This document shows, one piece after another, positions 15,783 through 23,874 of a stretch of DNA of 64,000 nucleotides. The position numbers and the translations under genes were made by a program. The notes below the pieces were generated by a model, which was not told where the DNA came from, did no database searches, and worked only from the letters and a program-made list of their open reading frames with translations. Numbering within the stretch: position 1 is the stretch's first letter; each line of letters begins with the position of its first letter. This DNA comes from RYN-230 sp963834705 (GTDB lineage: Bacteria; Actinomycetota; Actinomycetes; Streptosporangiales; Streptosporangiaceae). The DNA lies in contig CAWICV010000005.1 in assembly GCA_963834705.1 (NCBI GenBank), forward strand, positions 1 through 64,000, in the 5' to 3' direction.

Positions 15783-15891
15783 GAGCCGGATGCGGGGCCA
15801 ACCCGCACGTCCGGTTCGGGAGGGCGGCCTGGAGAAACAGGCCGGGAGCAATCCCGGCACTGCGCTCCAGGCCGACCCCACCATGACGTGC
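15783..15891 (+). ncRNA. Group II intron domains V and VI
   Basis: Domain V: GAGCCGG pairs with CCGGTTC around the GCGGG/CCCGC distal stem, with the AGC triad at 15784-15786. Domain VI: GGCCTGGAG (15827-15835) pairs perfectly with CTCCAGGCC (15874-15882), with an inner hairpin GCCGGGA-GCAA-TCCCGGC. The A at 15885, seven bases from the 3' end, is placed as the branch-point A. These are the ribozyme core and lariat-forming parts. Confidence 0.8.
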
Positions 15892-17074
15892 ATGTCCAGG
15901 ACGAGGACGGCAAGCGGCTGGGCGGGGCCGGCTGCCCGAGGGTGTGGAGGGGATGGCCCGGTTCCATGAGCTGGCCGGCGCGGCACGCGCGAGGAGCCCG
16001 CCGAGGTGGTGATCGGGATCGAGACCGACCGGGGCCTGTTCGTCGCGGCCCTGGTCGCGGCCGGGTACCAGGTGTTCGTGGTGAACCCGCTGTCGGCGTC
16101 GCGTTACCGGGACCGGCATTCAGTCTCCGGGGCGAAGTCCGATCCCGGCGACGCGAAGGTGCTGGCGGACATGGTCCGCACCGACCGGCACAACCACCGC
16201 CCGGTCGCCGGGGACAGCGAGCTGGCCGAGGCGGTCAAGGTGCTGGCCCGGGCGCACCAGATCGATGATCTGGTCCCGGCGCCGCCAGGCCAACATGCTG
16301 CGCTCGGCGCTGCGGGAGTTCTACCCGGCCGCGCTGGCTGCGTTCGACGACCTGACCAGCGGCGATGCCCTCGAGGTGCTCCGCGCCGCACCGGCCCCGG
16401 CCCTGGGCGCGGCGCTGTCCCGGGCCAAGATCGCCGCGGCGCTGCGCCGCGGCGGGCGGCAGCGCCGCATCGACGCCCGGGCCGCGGCAGATCCAGGCCG
16501 CGCTGCGCGCCCCACAGCTCGGCGCCCGCTGCCGGTGATCGCGGCCGCCATGGGCGCCTCGGTCAGCGCCTCGGTCGCAGTGATCGCCGAGATGACCACC
16601 CAGATCGCCGTGCTTGAGCGGCAGCTGGCCGCGGGTTTTGAGCAGCACCCGGACGCCGAGGTGGTCCGATCCCTGCCAGGACTGGGGACCATCCTCGGCG
16701 CCCGGGTGCTCGGCGAGTTCGGCGACGAGCCGAACCGCTATGCCACCGCCAAGTGTCGCAAGAACTACGCCGGCACGTCACCCATCACCCGGGCCTCGGG
16801 CACCAGGAAGGTCGTGCTGGCCCGCCACGTCCGCAACCAGCGCCTCGCCGACGCGATCTACCTGTGGGCCTTCGCCGCCCTCACCGCCTCACCCGGCGCC
16901 CGCGCCTTCTACGACACCCGCCGCGCCGCCGGCGACACCCACCACGCCGCCCTCCGAGCCCTCGGCAACCGCCTCGTCGGCATCCTCCACGGCTGCCTCG
17001 CCCACCACAGCCCCTACAACGAAACCACCGCCTGGGCCCACCGCGCAAGCACCTGCCTCACCGAAGCCGCTTGA
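15892..17074 (+). pseudogene. IS110-family transposase, second exon with frameshifts
   Basis: Continues the IS110 transposase after the intron: HDVHVQDEDGKRL, then VVIGIETDRGLFVAALVAAG (Glu of DEDD), SGAKSDPGDAKVLADMVRTD (two Asp) and, in a later frame, ANMLRSALREFYPAALAAF, EVVRSLPGLGTILGARVLGE and AGTSPITRASGTRKVV with the C-terminal Ser. The reading needs frame changes near 15920, 15995, 16270 and a compensating pair at 16490-16530. All look like single-base losses in GC runs, so the copy is either dead or affected by sequence errors. The family moves via a bridge RNA and a DEDD/Ser composite active site. Confidence 0.8.
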
Positions 17075-17134
17075 CACCTTGGAGCCGTGGGATGTCTAGA
17101 CACACCCTAGACACGACGACCACTCCAAGGATTC
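17075..17134. other. IS110 right-end sequence up to the IS256 target
   Basis: 60 bases after the IS110 stop, including a direct repeat CTAGACACACC/CTAGACACGAC. It likely contains the right end of IS110, but I cannot define the end. Confidence 0.3.
17127..17134. repeat. IS256 target duplication, left copy
   Basis: AAGGATTC directly before the GGGTCTGTC end; an identical copy follows the other end at 18502-18509. Confidence 0.85.
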
Positions 17135-18501
17135 GGGTCTGTCAAATAACGGTGTAACTTCTGTCTCTGTTGTTACTTCCCCCCGCGCTGAGGCGGCCGT
17201 CGAAGGTGATGTCGAAGGCGTTGAGGGCGGCCTTCCACCGGTTGGTCCACCGCTTGCGGCCCTGGCCGGTCGGGTCCAGGCTCATGATCGCCATGTACAG
17301 GCACTTGAGGGCGGCTTGCTCGGTGGGGAAGTGGCCGCGGGCGTTCACGGCGCGCCGCAGCCGGGCGTTGATCGATTCGATGGCGTTGGTCGTGCAGATG
17401 ACGGTTCTTATTTCCCGGTCGAAGGAAAGGAATGGCACGAATTCCGCCCACGCGTTCTCCCACAGCCGTATAATAGCCGGGTAGCGTTTCTCCCACTTGC
17501 CGGAGAACTCGGCGAACCGGTCGAGCGCCTCCGCCTCGGACGCTGCCGTGTAAACGGGCTTGAGGTCTTTCGCGATGACGCCCCAGTCTTTCTTCGAGGC
17601 GTACTTGAAGGAATTCCGCAGGAGATGAACAATGCAGGTTTGCACGACCGTCTTCTCCCAGACCGCGCTTACCGCATCGGGCAGGCCTTTCAGGCCGTCG
17701 CAGACCAGCATGCACACGTCCCGCACGCCGCGGTTCTTGATTTCAGACAGGATCCGCAGCCAGAACTTGGCTCCTTCCCCGTCGCCGTGCTCGCCGGCCC
17801 ACAGTCCCAGCACGTCACGCTCGCCGTCCACGGTGACGCCCAGGGCGAGGTAGATGGGCCGGTTGGCGACCTGGCCTTCGCGGATCTTCACGTTAATAGC
17901 ATCGATGAACAGGACGGCATAAACCGGGTCAAGGGCCGGCTCTGCCATTCCGCCATGCCCTCCATCACCCGGTCGGTGATCGTGGTAATCGTCTGCTTCG
18001 ACACCTCGGCGCCGTAGACCTCGGCCAGGTGCGCGCTGATCTCCCCGTGGGTCAGCCCTTTCGCCGACAGGGAAATCACCATCTCCTCCACCCCGGTCAG
18101 CCGCCGCTGCCTTTTGGCGACGATTTTCGGCTCGAAACTCGAATCCCGGTCCCGCGGCACCGAAAGCTCCACCGGCCCGGCCTCGGTGAGCACGGTCTTG
18201 GCCCGGTGCCCATTGCGGGAATTGCTGCCATTGCGGCCCGCCGGGTCGTGCTTGCCGTAGCCGAGGTGGTCATCCAGTTCGCCTTCCAGGGCACCCTCGA
18301 CCACCATCTTGGTCAGCTTGCCCAGCAGCCCGCCCTCGCCGGTCAGCTTCAGCCCGCCGGTGCGGGCCCGCTCGGTAAGCTCGCGCAGCAGCTGCTCATC
18401 GGCCGCCGAGAGCTCCGCTCCGTCCCCGTCATGGCTGATCGTCACGTCTGTCACTGGTGTCTCCTCCGTCTCGGGAGTTACACCGTTGAAATTACAGTCC
18501 C
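17135..18501 (-). mobile_element. IS256-family insertion sequence (1367 bp)
   Basis: The left end GGGTCTGTCAAATAACGGTG and the inverse of the right end, GGGACTGTAATTTCAACGGTG, share terminal GGG, CTGT and the AACGGTGTAACT block, with 8-bp target duplications AAGGATTC on both sides. This size and duplication length are typical for IS256. It encodes one transposase on the minus strand, split by a frameshift. It lies between IS110 and the propeller-like gene. Confidence 0.9.
17142..18454 (-). pseudogene. IS256-family (mutator type) transposase, one frameshift
   Basis: The first frame (from ATG 18454) gives LLGKLTKMVVEGALEGELDD, KHDPAGRNGSNSRNGHRAKT and GMAEWQSRPL; the second (from about 17945) continues LDPVYAVLFIDAINVKIREG. 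DDE residues are visible: Asp in FIDAINVK, Asp in VCDGLKGLPDAV and Glu in TTNAIESINARLRR, so the chemistry domain is intact. The join needs one missing base near 17940, where the two frames overlap in meaning. Otherwise the ~437-residue length is normal. Either a recent inactivation or an error in the read. Confidence 0.85.
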
Positions 18502-18509
18502 AAGGATTC
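18502..18509. repeat. IS256 target duplication, right copy
   Basis: AAGGATTC directly after the CCC end of the element; matches 17127-17134. Confidence 0.85.
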
Positions 18510-18536
18510 GGCGCCTAGGAGGACGGGGGAGACTAG

Positions 18537-19556
18537 GTGGCTATGGCTGAGTGGAGGAGCGAGCAAGTCTCATCGGCGGGGATTCTGCATGCCGCGACTG
18601 CCGGGGATCACGGTGTGGCGTGGGCGTGCGGAATCTCGGTGCAGGAGGCGGGGGAGTTTGCCACCTTGATTTTCCGCCGTGACGGGCAGGAGTGGACGCA
18701 GATCGAAGCGCCGCAGATTGGCAGGGTGAACCGGGCTCTTGCCGTCAGCGACAGTGATGTCTGGGCGGTAGGCGATGGCTGGTCCCTGCACTGGGACGGC
18801 TTCGAGTGGCGGAAGATTCCAACGGCTGTCATCAAGGGCGGCGAGGCACAGTTCTTCGGCCTGGCACAATTCAGCGCCGACGATGTTTGGACAGCGGGAT
18901 TCGCACCCCTCCGGGAAGATCGGCAAGCCAGGGGAACCGTGCAGCACTGGGACGGGTCCGGGTGGACTGATCTGCCCGTGGCCGCCGTGGCTGCCGCTTG
19001 GTCGCTGTCGGGAATCGCCGGAGCATCGCGGGAAGACTTGTGGGCCGTCGGGCGGGTGCACGGGGCGCGGGGGGAAGCGCTGGCGCTGCACTGGGACGGC
19101 CAGGAGTGGCTGCGCGTACCGGTACCCGGCGTCGAGGGCAGGTCGATCCATCTATCCGATATCGCGGTGCTGGAGAGCGGAGACACCTGGGCGGCCGGAC
19201 ACAGCCAGGACAGCGGGGACATTAGCACCAGGCAGCCATTCACGGTGCACTGGGACGGCCAGGCATGGTCCATCGGTGAGATTCCCGAAGGCCCCGGCCA
19301 GATCACGCAGCTAGCCACCGACGGCAGGCAGGTGTGGGGCCTCGGGTATGCCCCGATCGGAGTGCCCTACGTGACCACCCTTGAAGCCTCATCCTGGCAC
19401 CTGGTGCCCGGGCCCGCCGGACCGCCCAATGCCACGCGTACCTCCTTGCACGGCGGCGCAATTCTCTCTGACGGCAGCCTCCTTGCGGTCGGCGCCAGTA
19501 CGATGCCCCATGACTCCACCCGACCGCTCGTGGCGGTCCTGACTGGCTATCCATGA
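18537..19556 (+). CDS. Beta-propeller-like repeat protein, hypothetical
   Basis: 339 residues made of ~47-residue repeats, each with a D-[VLT]-W-A-[VA]-G strand followed by HWDG-x-x-W: SDVWAVGDG...HWDGFEW, DDVWTAGFA...HWDGSGW, EDLWAVGRV...HWDGQEW and GDTWAAGHS...HWDGQAW. That is a bladed propeller pattern. No signal peptide, no catalytic motif, so a binding or scaffold role is likely. GTG 18537 or ATG 18543 can start it; AGGAGG lies at about 18517-18522. Its promoter region was interrupted by IS256, whose end is only 35 bp upstream, so expression may have changed. Confidence 0.72.
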   Translation: MAMAEWRSEQVSSAGILHAATAGDHGVAWACGISVQEAGEFATLIFRRDGQEWTQIEAPQIGRVNRALAVSDSDVWAVGDGWSLHWDGFEWRKIPTAVIKGGEAQFFGLAQFSADDVWTAGFAPLREDRQARGTVQHWDGSGWTDLPVAAVAAAWSLSGIAGASREDLWAVGRVHGARGEALALHWDGQEWLRVPVPGVEGRSIHLSDIAVLESGDTWAAGHSQDSGDISTRQPFTVHWDGQAWSIGEIPEGPGQITQLATDGRQVWGLGYAPIGVPYVTTLEASSWHLVPGPAGPPNATRTSLHGGAILSDGSLLAVGASTMPHDSTRPLVAVLTGYP

Positions 19557-19773
19557 TCCGCCTCGCCGACAGCCGACCCAGCCAGGCACGTGCCAGATCC
19601 GTGCCAGAACGAGCAGCCGTTCAGGGCTAACAGCGGTAACTCACGGCGACCACGAAGACTGGTCGAACTGGGCCGAGCCAGGTGGTGAGCGGACCGATAC
19701 GATCTTCTTAGCAAGGGGTCAGGCGCAGGAACCGGAGGGCCAGTCGTGTCAGCCTGCACACTATCGTTGCGTG

Positions 19774-20333
19774 ATGATGCCCGGCCAGCCTGACAAGCCA
19801 CTGCCCGCAGCCATCACTATCACAGGCGAGGTCTGCAGTTGCGGGAATGGGCCGATCACGATGTCCCGTCATGGCCGGGCTTTTCGATGATCCCGAGGTT
19901 GACCACTGGACCCCCCCGGTGTCACCGTTCGACCTCCCAGCGGCTGAGTCCTACCTCGCTCGCGCCCGCCGGGCCCGCGCAACCGGGGCTGGCGTCCAGC
20001 TCGCTATCACCCTCGATGGGCAGGAACCACTAGGCGAGATTTTGCTCTATCGCGCGGGTGAACGCCGCCAGGACGCGGAACTCGCCTATGCAATCGGCCC
20101 CGGTACCGGCGTCAGCGGCTCGCGCTCCGCGCAGTCCAACTGATAACTGCCTATGCCTATGACCACCTGGCGCCGGAGCGGATCATCCTTCGTATCGCGG
20201 CGGACAATGAAGCCAGCAACCGGGTCGCCCTGGCCGCCAGCTTTCAGCTCACCGATGACCCACCCGTGATCCGGAAGAGAAAGGGCCGGACCGTCGCACT
20301 GCTGACCTGGAACGATGCGCCCACAAAGAGTTG
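19774..20333 (+). pseudogene. GNAT acetyltransferase, decayed
   Basis: Three frames together spell a RimJ/RimL-type GNAT: MMPGQPDKPLPAAITITGE, then LREWADHDV, then MAGLFDDPEVDHWTPPVSPF and ARATGAGVQLAITLDGQEPL, GEILLYRAGERRQDAELAYA, and in a further frame AYDHLAPERIILRIAADNEA with SNRVALAASFQLTDDP and TVALLTWNDAPTKS. Breaks lie near 19832, 19865 and 20115. The start ATG 19774 is the first Met in the reading. The gene is dead unless the indels are read errors. Confidence 0.68.
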
Positions 20334-20863
20334 ACAGTCTCCCAGTAGCGAGCAGCAACGCCGATGTACGGAACCGGACTGCACCCAAGCAGATCGCCAA
20401 CAGGCGCTTGCTCAGGCCATGGCTGAGTCTGCCTTTTAGTCCGCGGGTAGACCGGGAGCCACACTGGGAGCCACCCGGGCGGATGGCATCGAAAGACGCC
20501 GGATGCGCACGCGTCACCCGAGGCGATCAGGCCGAGCACACGAACCGATCTGGACCTCCCCGGATACCTCATGGGTGCTGCGGATCAGAAGGTCGGCGAA
20601 CCGCTGACAGCAGGGGTGACAGCAACGCCAACGAACACGGACTGGTGTGCACCTATCGACCCTGGCCTGGATGGCTGAGCCGGGCTGACATGACCTCTGG
20701 CCAGCCAGTGCTGATAAGGAAGAGGTCCCAGGTTCAAGTCCTGGTACCCCCACCCAGGTCACAGTCGTTTAGCCCTTAGAAGCACCAGATTCCTGGCCCT
20801 ACGGGCGGTAGGGCTAGCGGCCTCGGTTGGCGGACTGTGAGGGCTCGGACAGACCAGTCACAC
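20334..20863. other. Gene-poor stretch with tRNA-like fragments
   Basis: No supported gene in 530 bases. It holds a degenerate copy of the tRNA-Arg anticodon arm (CTGCGGATCAGAAGGT at 20578-20593) and a well-preserved 3' fragment of another tRNA (20711-20756). Both look like junction scars of integrative elements. Confidence 0.45.
20711..20756 (+). repeat. tRNA-like 3' fragment (anticodon loop CTGATAA to CCCA)
   Basis: The loop CTGATAA (anticodon GAT) is followed by a variable region, a perfect T-arm (CCAGG-TTCAAGT-CCTGG, 20728-20744) and TACCCCCA-CCCA. The 5' half of a tRNA is absent: the bases before the loop do not pair with those after it. This is the portion of a tRNA that integrases usually copy, so I read it as an attachment scar rather than a tRNA gene. 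Identity as tRNA-Ile is suggested by the anticodon only. Confidence 0.55.
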
Positions 20864-21208
20864 TTAGCTCGAGTCGCCAGAGCCAAAGAAGGAGGCGAAG
20901 CTGCCCGCAATCGCGGTGACCACAAAGATCGCCCACATCTCCAGCGCGACATCGACGACCTTCCCGGCGGCGGTCACAGGGTTCGTGATCGACGATGAGA
21001 TGGTCAGCAGTTGCACAGCGGTGAAGAAGACTGCATCACCGAAGCCGTGAATTTGTCCGCCCTGCTTGCCGCTCTCGAATATCCATATCAGCACGGAGCC
21101 AGCGGCAAGGACCACCAGCGTCATTACGAACGCAATGATGAGACGGGCGGCGAGCCGACGATGGCGTTCCTGCCAGGTAAAAAGTCTTGCCAGTTCCTCG
21201 CGTATCAC
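20864..21208 (-). CDS. Two-TM potassium-channel-like membrane protein with atypical filter
   Basis: 114 residues from GTG 21208 (GAGG 7 bases upstream). A charged amphipathic start (REELARLFTWQERHRRLAAR) leads into TM1 (LIIAFVMTLVVLAAGSVLIW), a pore-helix-like stretch (AVFFTAVQLLTISSSITNP) and TM2 (ALEMWAIFVVTAIAGSFASF). This is the Ion_trans_2 topology, but the filter position has TISSSITNP instead of TxTTVGYG, so K+ selectivity is doubtful. It stands alone inside the island. It might be a divergent channel or a phage/plasmid accessory protein. Confidence 0.62.
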   Translation of the reverse strand: MIREELARLFTWQERHRRLAARLIIAFVMTLVVLAAGSVLIWIFESGKQGGQIHGFGDAVFFTAVQLLTISSSITNPVTAAGKVVDVALEMWAIFVVTAIAGSFASFFGSGDSS

Positions 21209-21444
21209 AGGTCCTCGGCCTTCCTGGCGGGTCGGATAGGCCAAGCGTGGCCCGCCAGCATGACACGATAGCCCAGAACCACAACTAGCCGATCTTGCTA
21301 ACGGATTTGCTAACAACGGACCTGGACGAGCTTGGACGCGGTTGGAGCCGCTCACCCAGTACATGCTCAGCCAGCAGGTCAAATCGACACTCATGAACCG
21401 CGGTGGACGTTCCGGATCTTGCTACGGATCAAAGGCTGGCCGGG

Positions 21445-21996
21445 TCAAGTCTGCGAGTCGTGAGCAAGCCAGCAGAGCCGCCCCTGTTGCACGAGGTGAA
21501 ACAGTTGGCGGGCCAGCGTGGTGGCTCCATCGGTGCTGGCTATCACGTATCGGGGATCGATGTCAGCACTAGCGAACTGCTGATACATGTGACGGGCGGC
21601 CTGCTGATCAGTGAAACCGTGATCGGCGCGCGAGCGGACACGCTCCAGGCAGACTCGCTCTGGTGGCCGGAGGATCGCGTAGTGCAGGAAGGGAACCCCG
21701 GTCGCGGCGCGAAAGGTCTCCAGGAACCAGGGACCGATCACCCCGTCGTAGATGACCGTGTACCCGCCAGAGGCCAATCGCCCTGCCGCCGCACCGGCGG
21801 CTTCGGTAACGACCTCGTTCTGGAGGTGCGCCGGAGAGGTCCAGGGCGCGATGTAACCCTGATCGATGAAAGCGAAGAACTGGTCCCCAGGCACCAGAGC
21901 GCTGAACTCGAAGAGACGCGAGAGGGCTCGCGCCACTGTCGTCTTACCGGCCCCTGGTGGACCGCTTACGACGATGAGATCGGCCACACCACCCAT
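21445..21996 (-). CDS. P-loop kinase (zeta toxin / small-molecule phosphotransferase-like)
   Basis: 183 residues from ATG 21996. The Walker A loop IVVSGPPGAGKTTVARALS is at residues 9-27; VPGDQFFAFID follows as a likely substrate site, then EAAGAAAGRLASGGYTVIYD and GVIGPWFLETF (Walker B-like D), and RPPERVCLERVRSRADHGF as the basic lid. Chloramphenicol phosphotransferase, gluconate-type kinases and zeta-like proteins share this layout, so the substrate is open. No antitoxin-like partner is next to it. Longer upstream frames lack strands and are ignored. Confidence 0.75.
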   Translation of the reverse strand: MGGVADLIVVSGPPGAGKTTVARALSRLFEFSALVPGDQFFAFIDQGYIAPWTSPAHLQNEVVTEAAGAAAGRLASGGYTVIYDGVIGPWFLETFRAATGVPFLHYAILRPPERVCLERVRSRADHGFTDQQAARHMYQQFASADIDPRYVIASTDGATTLARQLFHLVQQGRLCWLAHDSQT

Positions 21997-22169
21997 GATG
22001 CCCGGTGCCTGCCCGGTTGCAGTTTGGGTTGCAGTTCGACACCGTGCGGTGCCGTCTGGGGCGGACCGATCAAGAACGTTGGTCCACCTTGAACCGATCC
22101 GGACAGCGGCGACCCGAGCTGCTAATGCGGTTGGGTCGATGCAACCGTCGCGGATAGAGGGAGCTAAGC

Positions 22170-22580
22170 CTAGAGCGTCAGCACCTGGCCGTCGCCATTC
22201 AGGCCCTGCATCGAGGTAACCCCCGTCGTCCAAGGAAGAAGGACGGCGAAGAGGTTCACACCAACGGCGGGATCCTTCGCAGCGGCCAGCACGTCACAAC
22301 GCTCGCCCAACTCCGACTCGAAACGCAACCGCTGTACTCGCGGGTCGCTCCGGACAACCACCCGCAGAGGACCTTGGTCAGCCCTTCCGGTATAGACGTT
22401 GAGAAGGCAGCCGGGATACAGCGGGAGGCCACCCATTCCACCTTCGTCTCGGCGCCCGTCAGGATGAACAGTCTCCATCAGGGTGTAGAAGTCCTCTGAC
22501 GATCCGCCAGCCTTGAGGTACCAGCGCTCGCCGCGCGTCCCCTCGCCCTCAGCGACAACCGGCAATCGTGGTAGCGACAT
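22170..22580 (-). CDS. Conserved-looking hypothetical protein
   Basis: 136 residues from ATG 22580. Ordered segments: RGERWYLKAGGSSEDFYTLM, ETVHPDGRRDEGGMGGLPLY, PGCLLNVYTGRADQGPLRVV and FAVLLPWTTGVTSMQGLNGD, with strand-rich character and no signal peptide. I do not recognise the family and see no catalytic set. Last gene before the right attachment repeat. Confidence 0.6.
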   Translation of the reverse strand: MSLPRLPVVAEGEGTRGERWYLKAGGSSEDFYTLMETVHPDGRRDEGGMGGLPLYPGCLLNVYTGRADQGPLRVVVRSDPRVQRLRFESELGERCDVLAAAKDPAVGVNLFAVLLPWTTGVTSMQGLNGDGQVLTL

Positions 22581-22740
22581 CCCATTCCCTTCCACCAGGG
22601 ATACTCCCAGATATCTACTGCTGCCAACAGTGCTGCCAAGCGCGTAGCCGCCAGTTGACTCGGATGGATTAAACCCGGAAGATCGGCCCAGTACACAGAC
22701 ACCCCTAGACGGCTCTGGACGGCCCGCCCACTCCTACGGG

Positions 22741-22791
22741 TCAGAAGGTTGGGGGTTCGAGTCCCTCCGAGCGCGCCAGGTCACAGGCCCC
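22741..22791 (+). repeat. attR-like site: second copy of tRNA-Arg 3' end
   Basis: 51 bases identical to 6596-6646, in the same orientation, preceded by CTCCTACGGG where the tRNA has GACTACGGA. It marks the distal end of the island begun at tRNA-Arg. A terminator-like hairpin follows immediately, as after the real tRNA. Confidence 0.88.
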
Positions 22792-22815
22792 CTCGCCACC
22801 CGTTGAGGGGCTTTT
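22787..22815 (+). terminator. Hairpin terminator at the right island end
   Basis: CCCCTC (22789-22794) and GAGGGG (22805-22810) pair over a 10-base loop, followed by CTTTT. This may be the original terminator of the tRNA-Arg gene before integration. Confidence 0.7.
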
Positions 22816-22916
22816 CTTGTGCCCTCAGGAGCCACGCTGGGAGCTACGGCCGCAGCCGGGCACCGAACAGCGCTCCGCTCATTAATTCGGCGGCGGGCCC
22901 GCTTGTCCCCTAGGCA

Positions 22917-23408
22917 TCATGCCGGGCGGATGCGCTGGCCCGAGATACTGATGGGATCCACCCGGATGAAGTGCTCAGGTTCCCCCTCTACCCACGACTG
23001 AAGGCCGACGTTACTGATCGACGCACGCTCGGCGTCGCTATCCACCTGATGCGCCGCGCCTCGCACTAGCACCACCCACCCCTGGCGGTCTTCCAGATCG
23101 ACGTGGTCAACCTCGAAGACGACCTCGTAATCGGCGTACGCGATACCCGTGCGCAAGTCCTCTTCGGTGAACGTGGCCTGGTAGGTGCGGAAGATGATCG
23201 ACCTTCCATGCATCTTGTACTCGGACGGCAGCGCCACGGGCCCGTACCGGCTGTTGTAGACCAGCCGCCCGACCCTTCCGGCGCTGAGCAGCTCTGTGCA
23301 TGCGGCCTCATCCAAGCGCTCCACTACGCGCCGGGTACTTACTCCCGCGCCCGGCGAAGCTGAACCACCAGAGGAATCAGGGCTGGCTCTGCCTATGCCA
23401 TCAGACAC
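22917..23408 (-). CDS. Pyridoxamine 5'-phosphate oxidase-family (FMN/F420-type split-barrel) protein
   Basis: 163 residues. After a Ser/Gly-rich start, RRVVERLDEAACTELLSAGR and VGRLVYNSRYGPVALPSEYK begin a flavin-reductase-like split barrel; SIIFRTYQATF and the conserved DHVDLEDRQGWVVLVRGAAH follow, as in the nitroimidazole-resistance-like (Nim) group. Such proteins bind FMN or F420 and reduce small molecules. ATG 23408 gives a 25-residue unstructured lead; a later start is possible. First gene outside the island on the right. Confidence 0.8.
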   Translation of the reverse strand: MSDGIGRASPDSSGGSASPGAGVSTRRVVERLDEAACTELLSAGRVGRLVYNSRYGPVALPSEYKMHGRSIIFRTYQATFTEEDLRTGIAYADYEVVFEVDHVDLEDRQGWVVLVRGAAHQVDSDAERASISNVGLQSWVEGEPEHFIRVDPISISGQRIRPA

Positions 23409-23874
23409 CGGCTCTCCTTCAAAAGCTCACGAGTTGGGCCAAGGTGGGACGGTTCCATCTTCAGCGCCGCGGTCTCCGCTGGGTTCTCGCTCGCCGCCGC
23501 CGGACCTTCCGGCACGGCCTGGTTTCCGTCTGGCAAGGCATGTCTGCCCCGGGTCGGGCCCCGCAGCGGGCACGCCGCAGGCTCTTCTTCGCCTTTGCCA
23601 GCTTCGTCCTGGCCGGGATCAGCCGTCAACCCGCCAATCGGGTGAGGATGCGGACTGATCGATGAGTGCTACCGCCAGAAGTGACTGTGCCCGCGCGCCA
23701 AGTGGCCGTGACAACCACGAACCCCGAGGAAGCCCGTCTGACCAGCACGATCACGCTCGATTGGGGCGGGTGGCCCGTTTCGTACCGGCGCCCCGTCCAG
23801 CTCGCGGTCGCCGCGTCTAGGTCGCCCTTCGGGCGTCGCACGCTCGGCGGTTGACCATCTGCTAGCGTGCGCGC
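23409..23874. other. Gene-poor stretch
   Basis: About 465 bases without a convincing gene; frames are Arg/Pro-rich. It contains copy B of the two-hairpin repeat at 23795-23843, just before the GNAT gene, where it could form a leader structure. Confidence 0.4.
23795..23843 (+). repeat. Two-hairpin dispersed repeat, copy B
   Basis: GTCCAGCTCGCGG-TCG-CCGCGTCTAGG then CGCCC-TTC-GGGCG and GTCGCACGC. Same framework as 12065-12115, with paired changes in the second stem. Confidence 0.55.

Larger units (their letters stand above)
13722..15891 (+). mobile_element. Group II intron (2170 bp) inside the IS110 transposase gene
   Basis: The 5' end GTGCGCCACG (13722) matches the GUGYG consensus. The 3' end is domain V (15783-15817, GAGCCGGATGC...CACGTCCGGTTC), then domain VI, ending AC at 15891. 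The reverse transcriptase lies in the domain IV position. The boundaries are confirmed by the flanking exons, which join into an uninterrupted IS110 reading (AEAH + HDVHV). It is therefore a precisely defined, complete-looking retroelement. Confidence 0.9.

Noticed and set aside
13650..15986. A 778-codon open frame on the minus strand across the intron
   Set aside because: It is the antisense of the group II intron RT and IS110 parts. Its product is Pro/Arg/Gly-rich without any domain, an effect of high GC.
21403..22092. Plus-strand frame opposite the P-loop kinase
   Set aside because: No domain; the minus strand has a clear Walker A and kinase layout.
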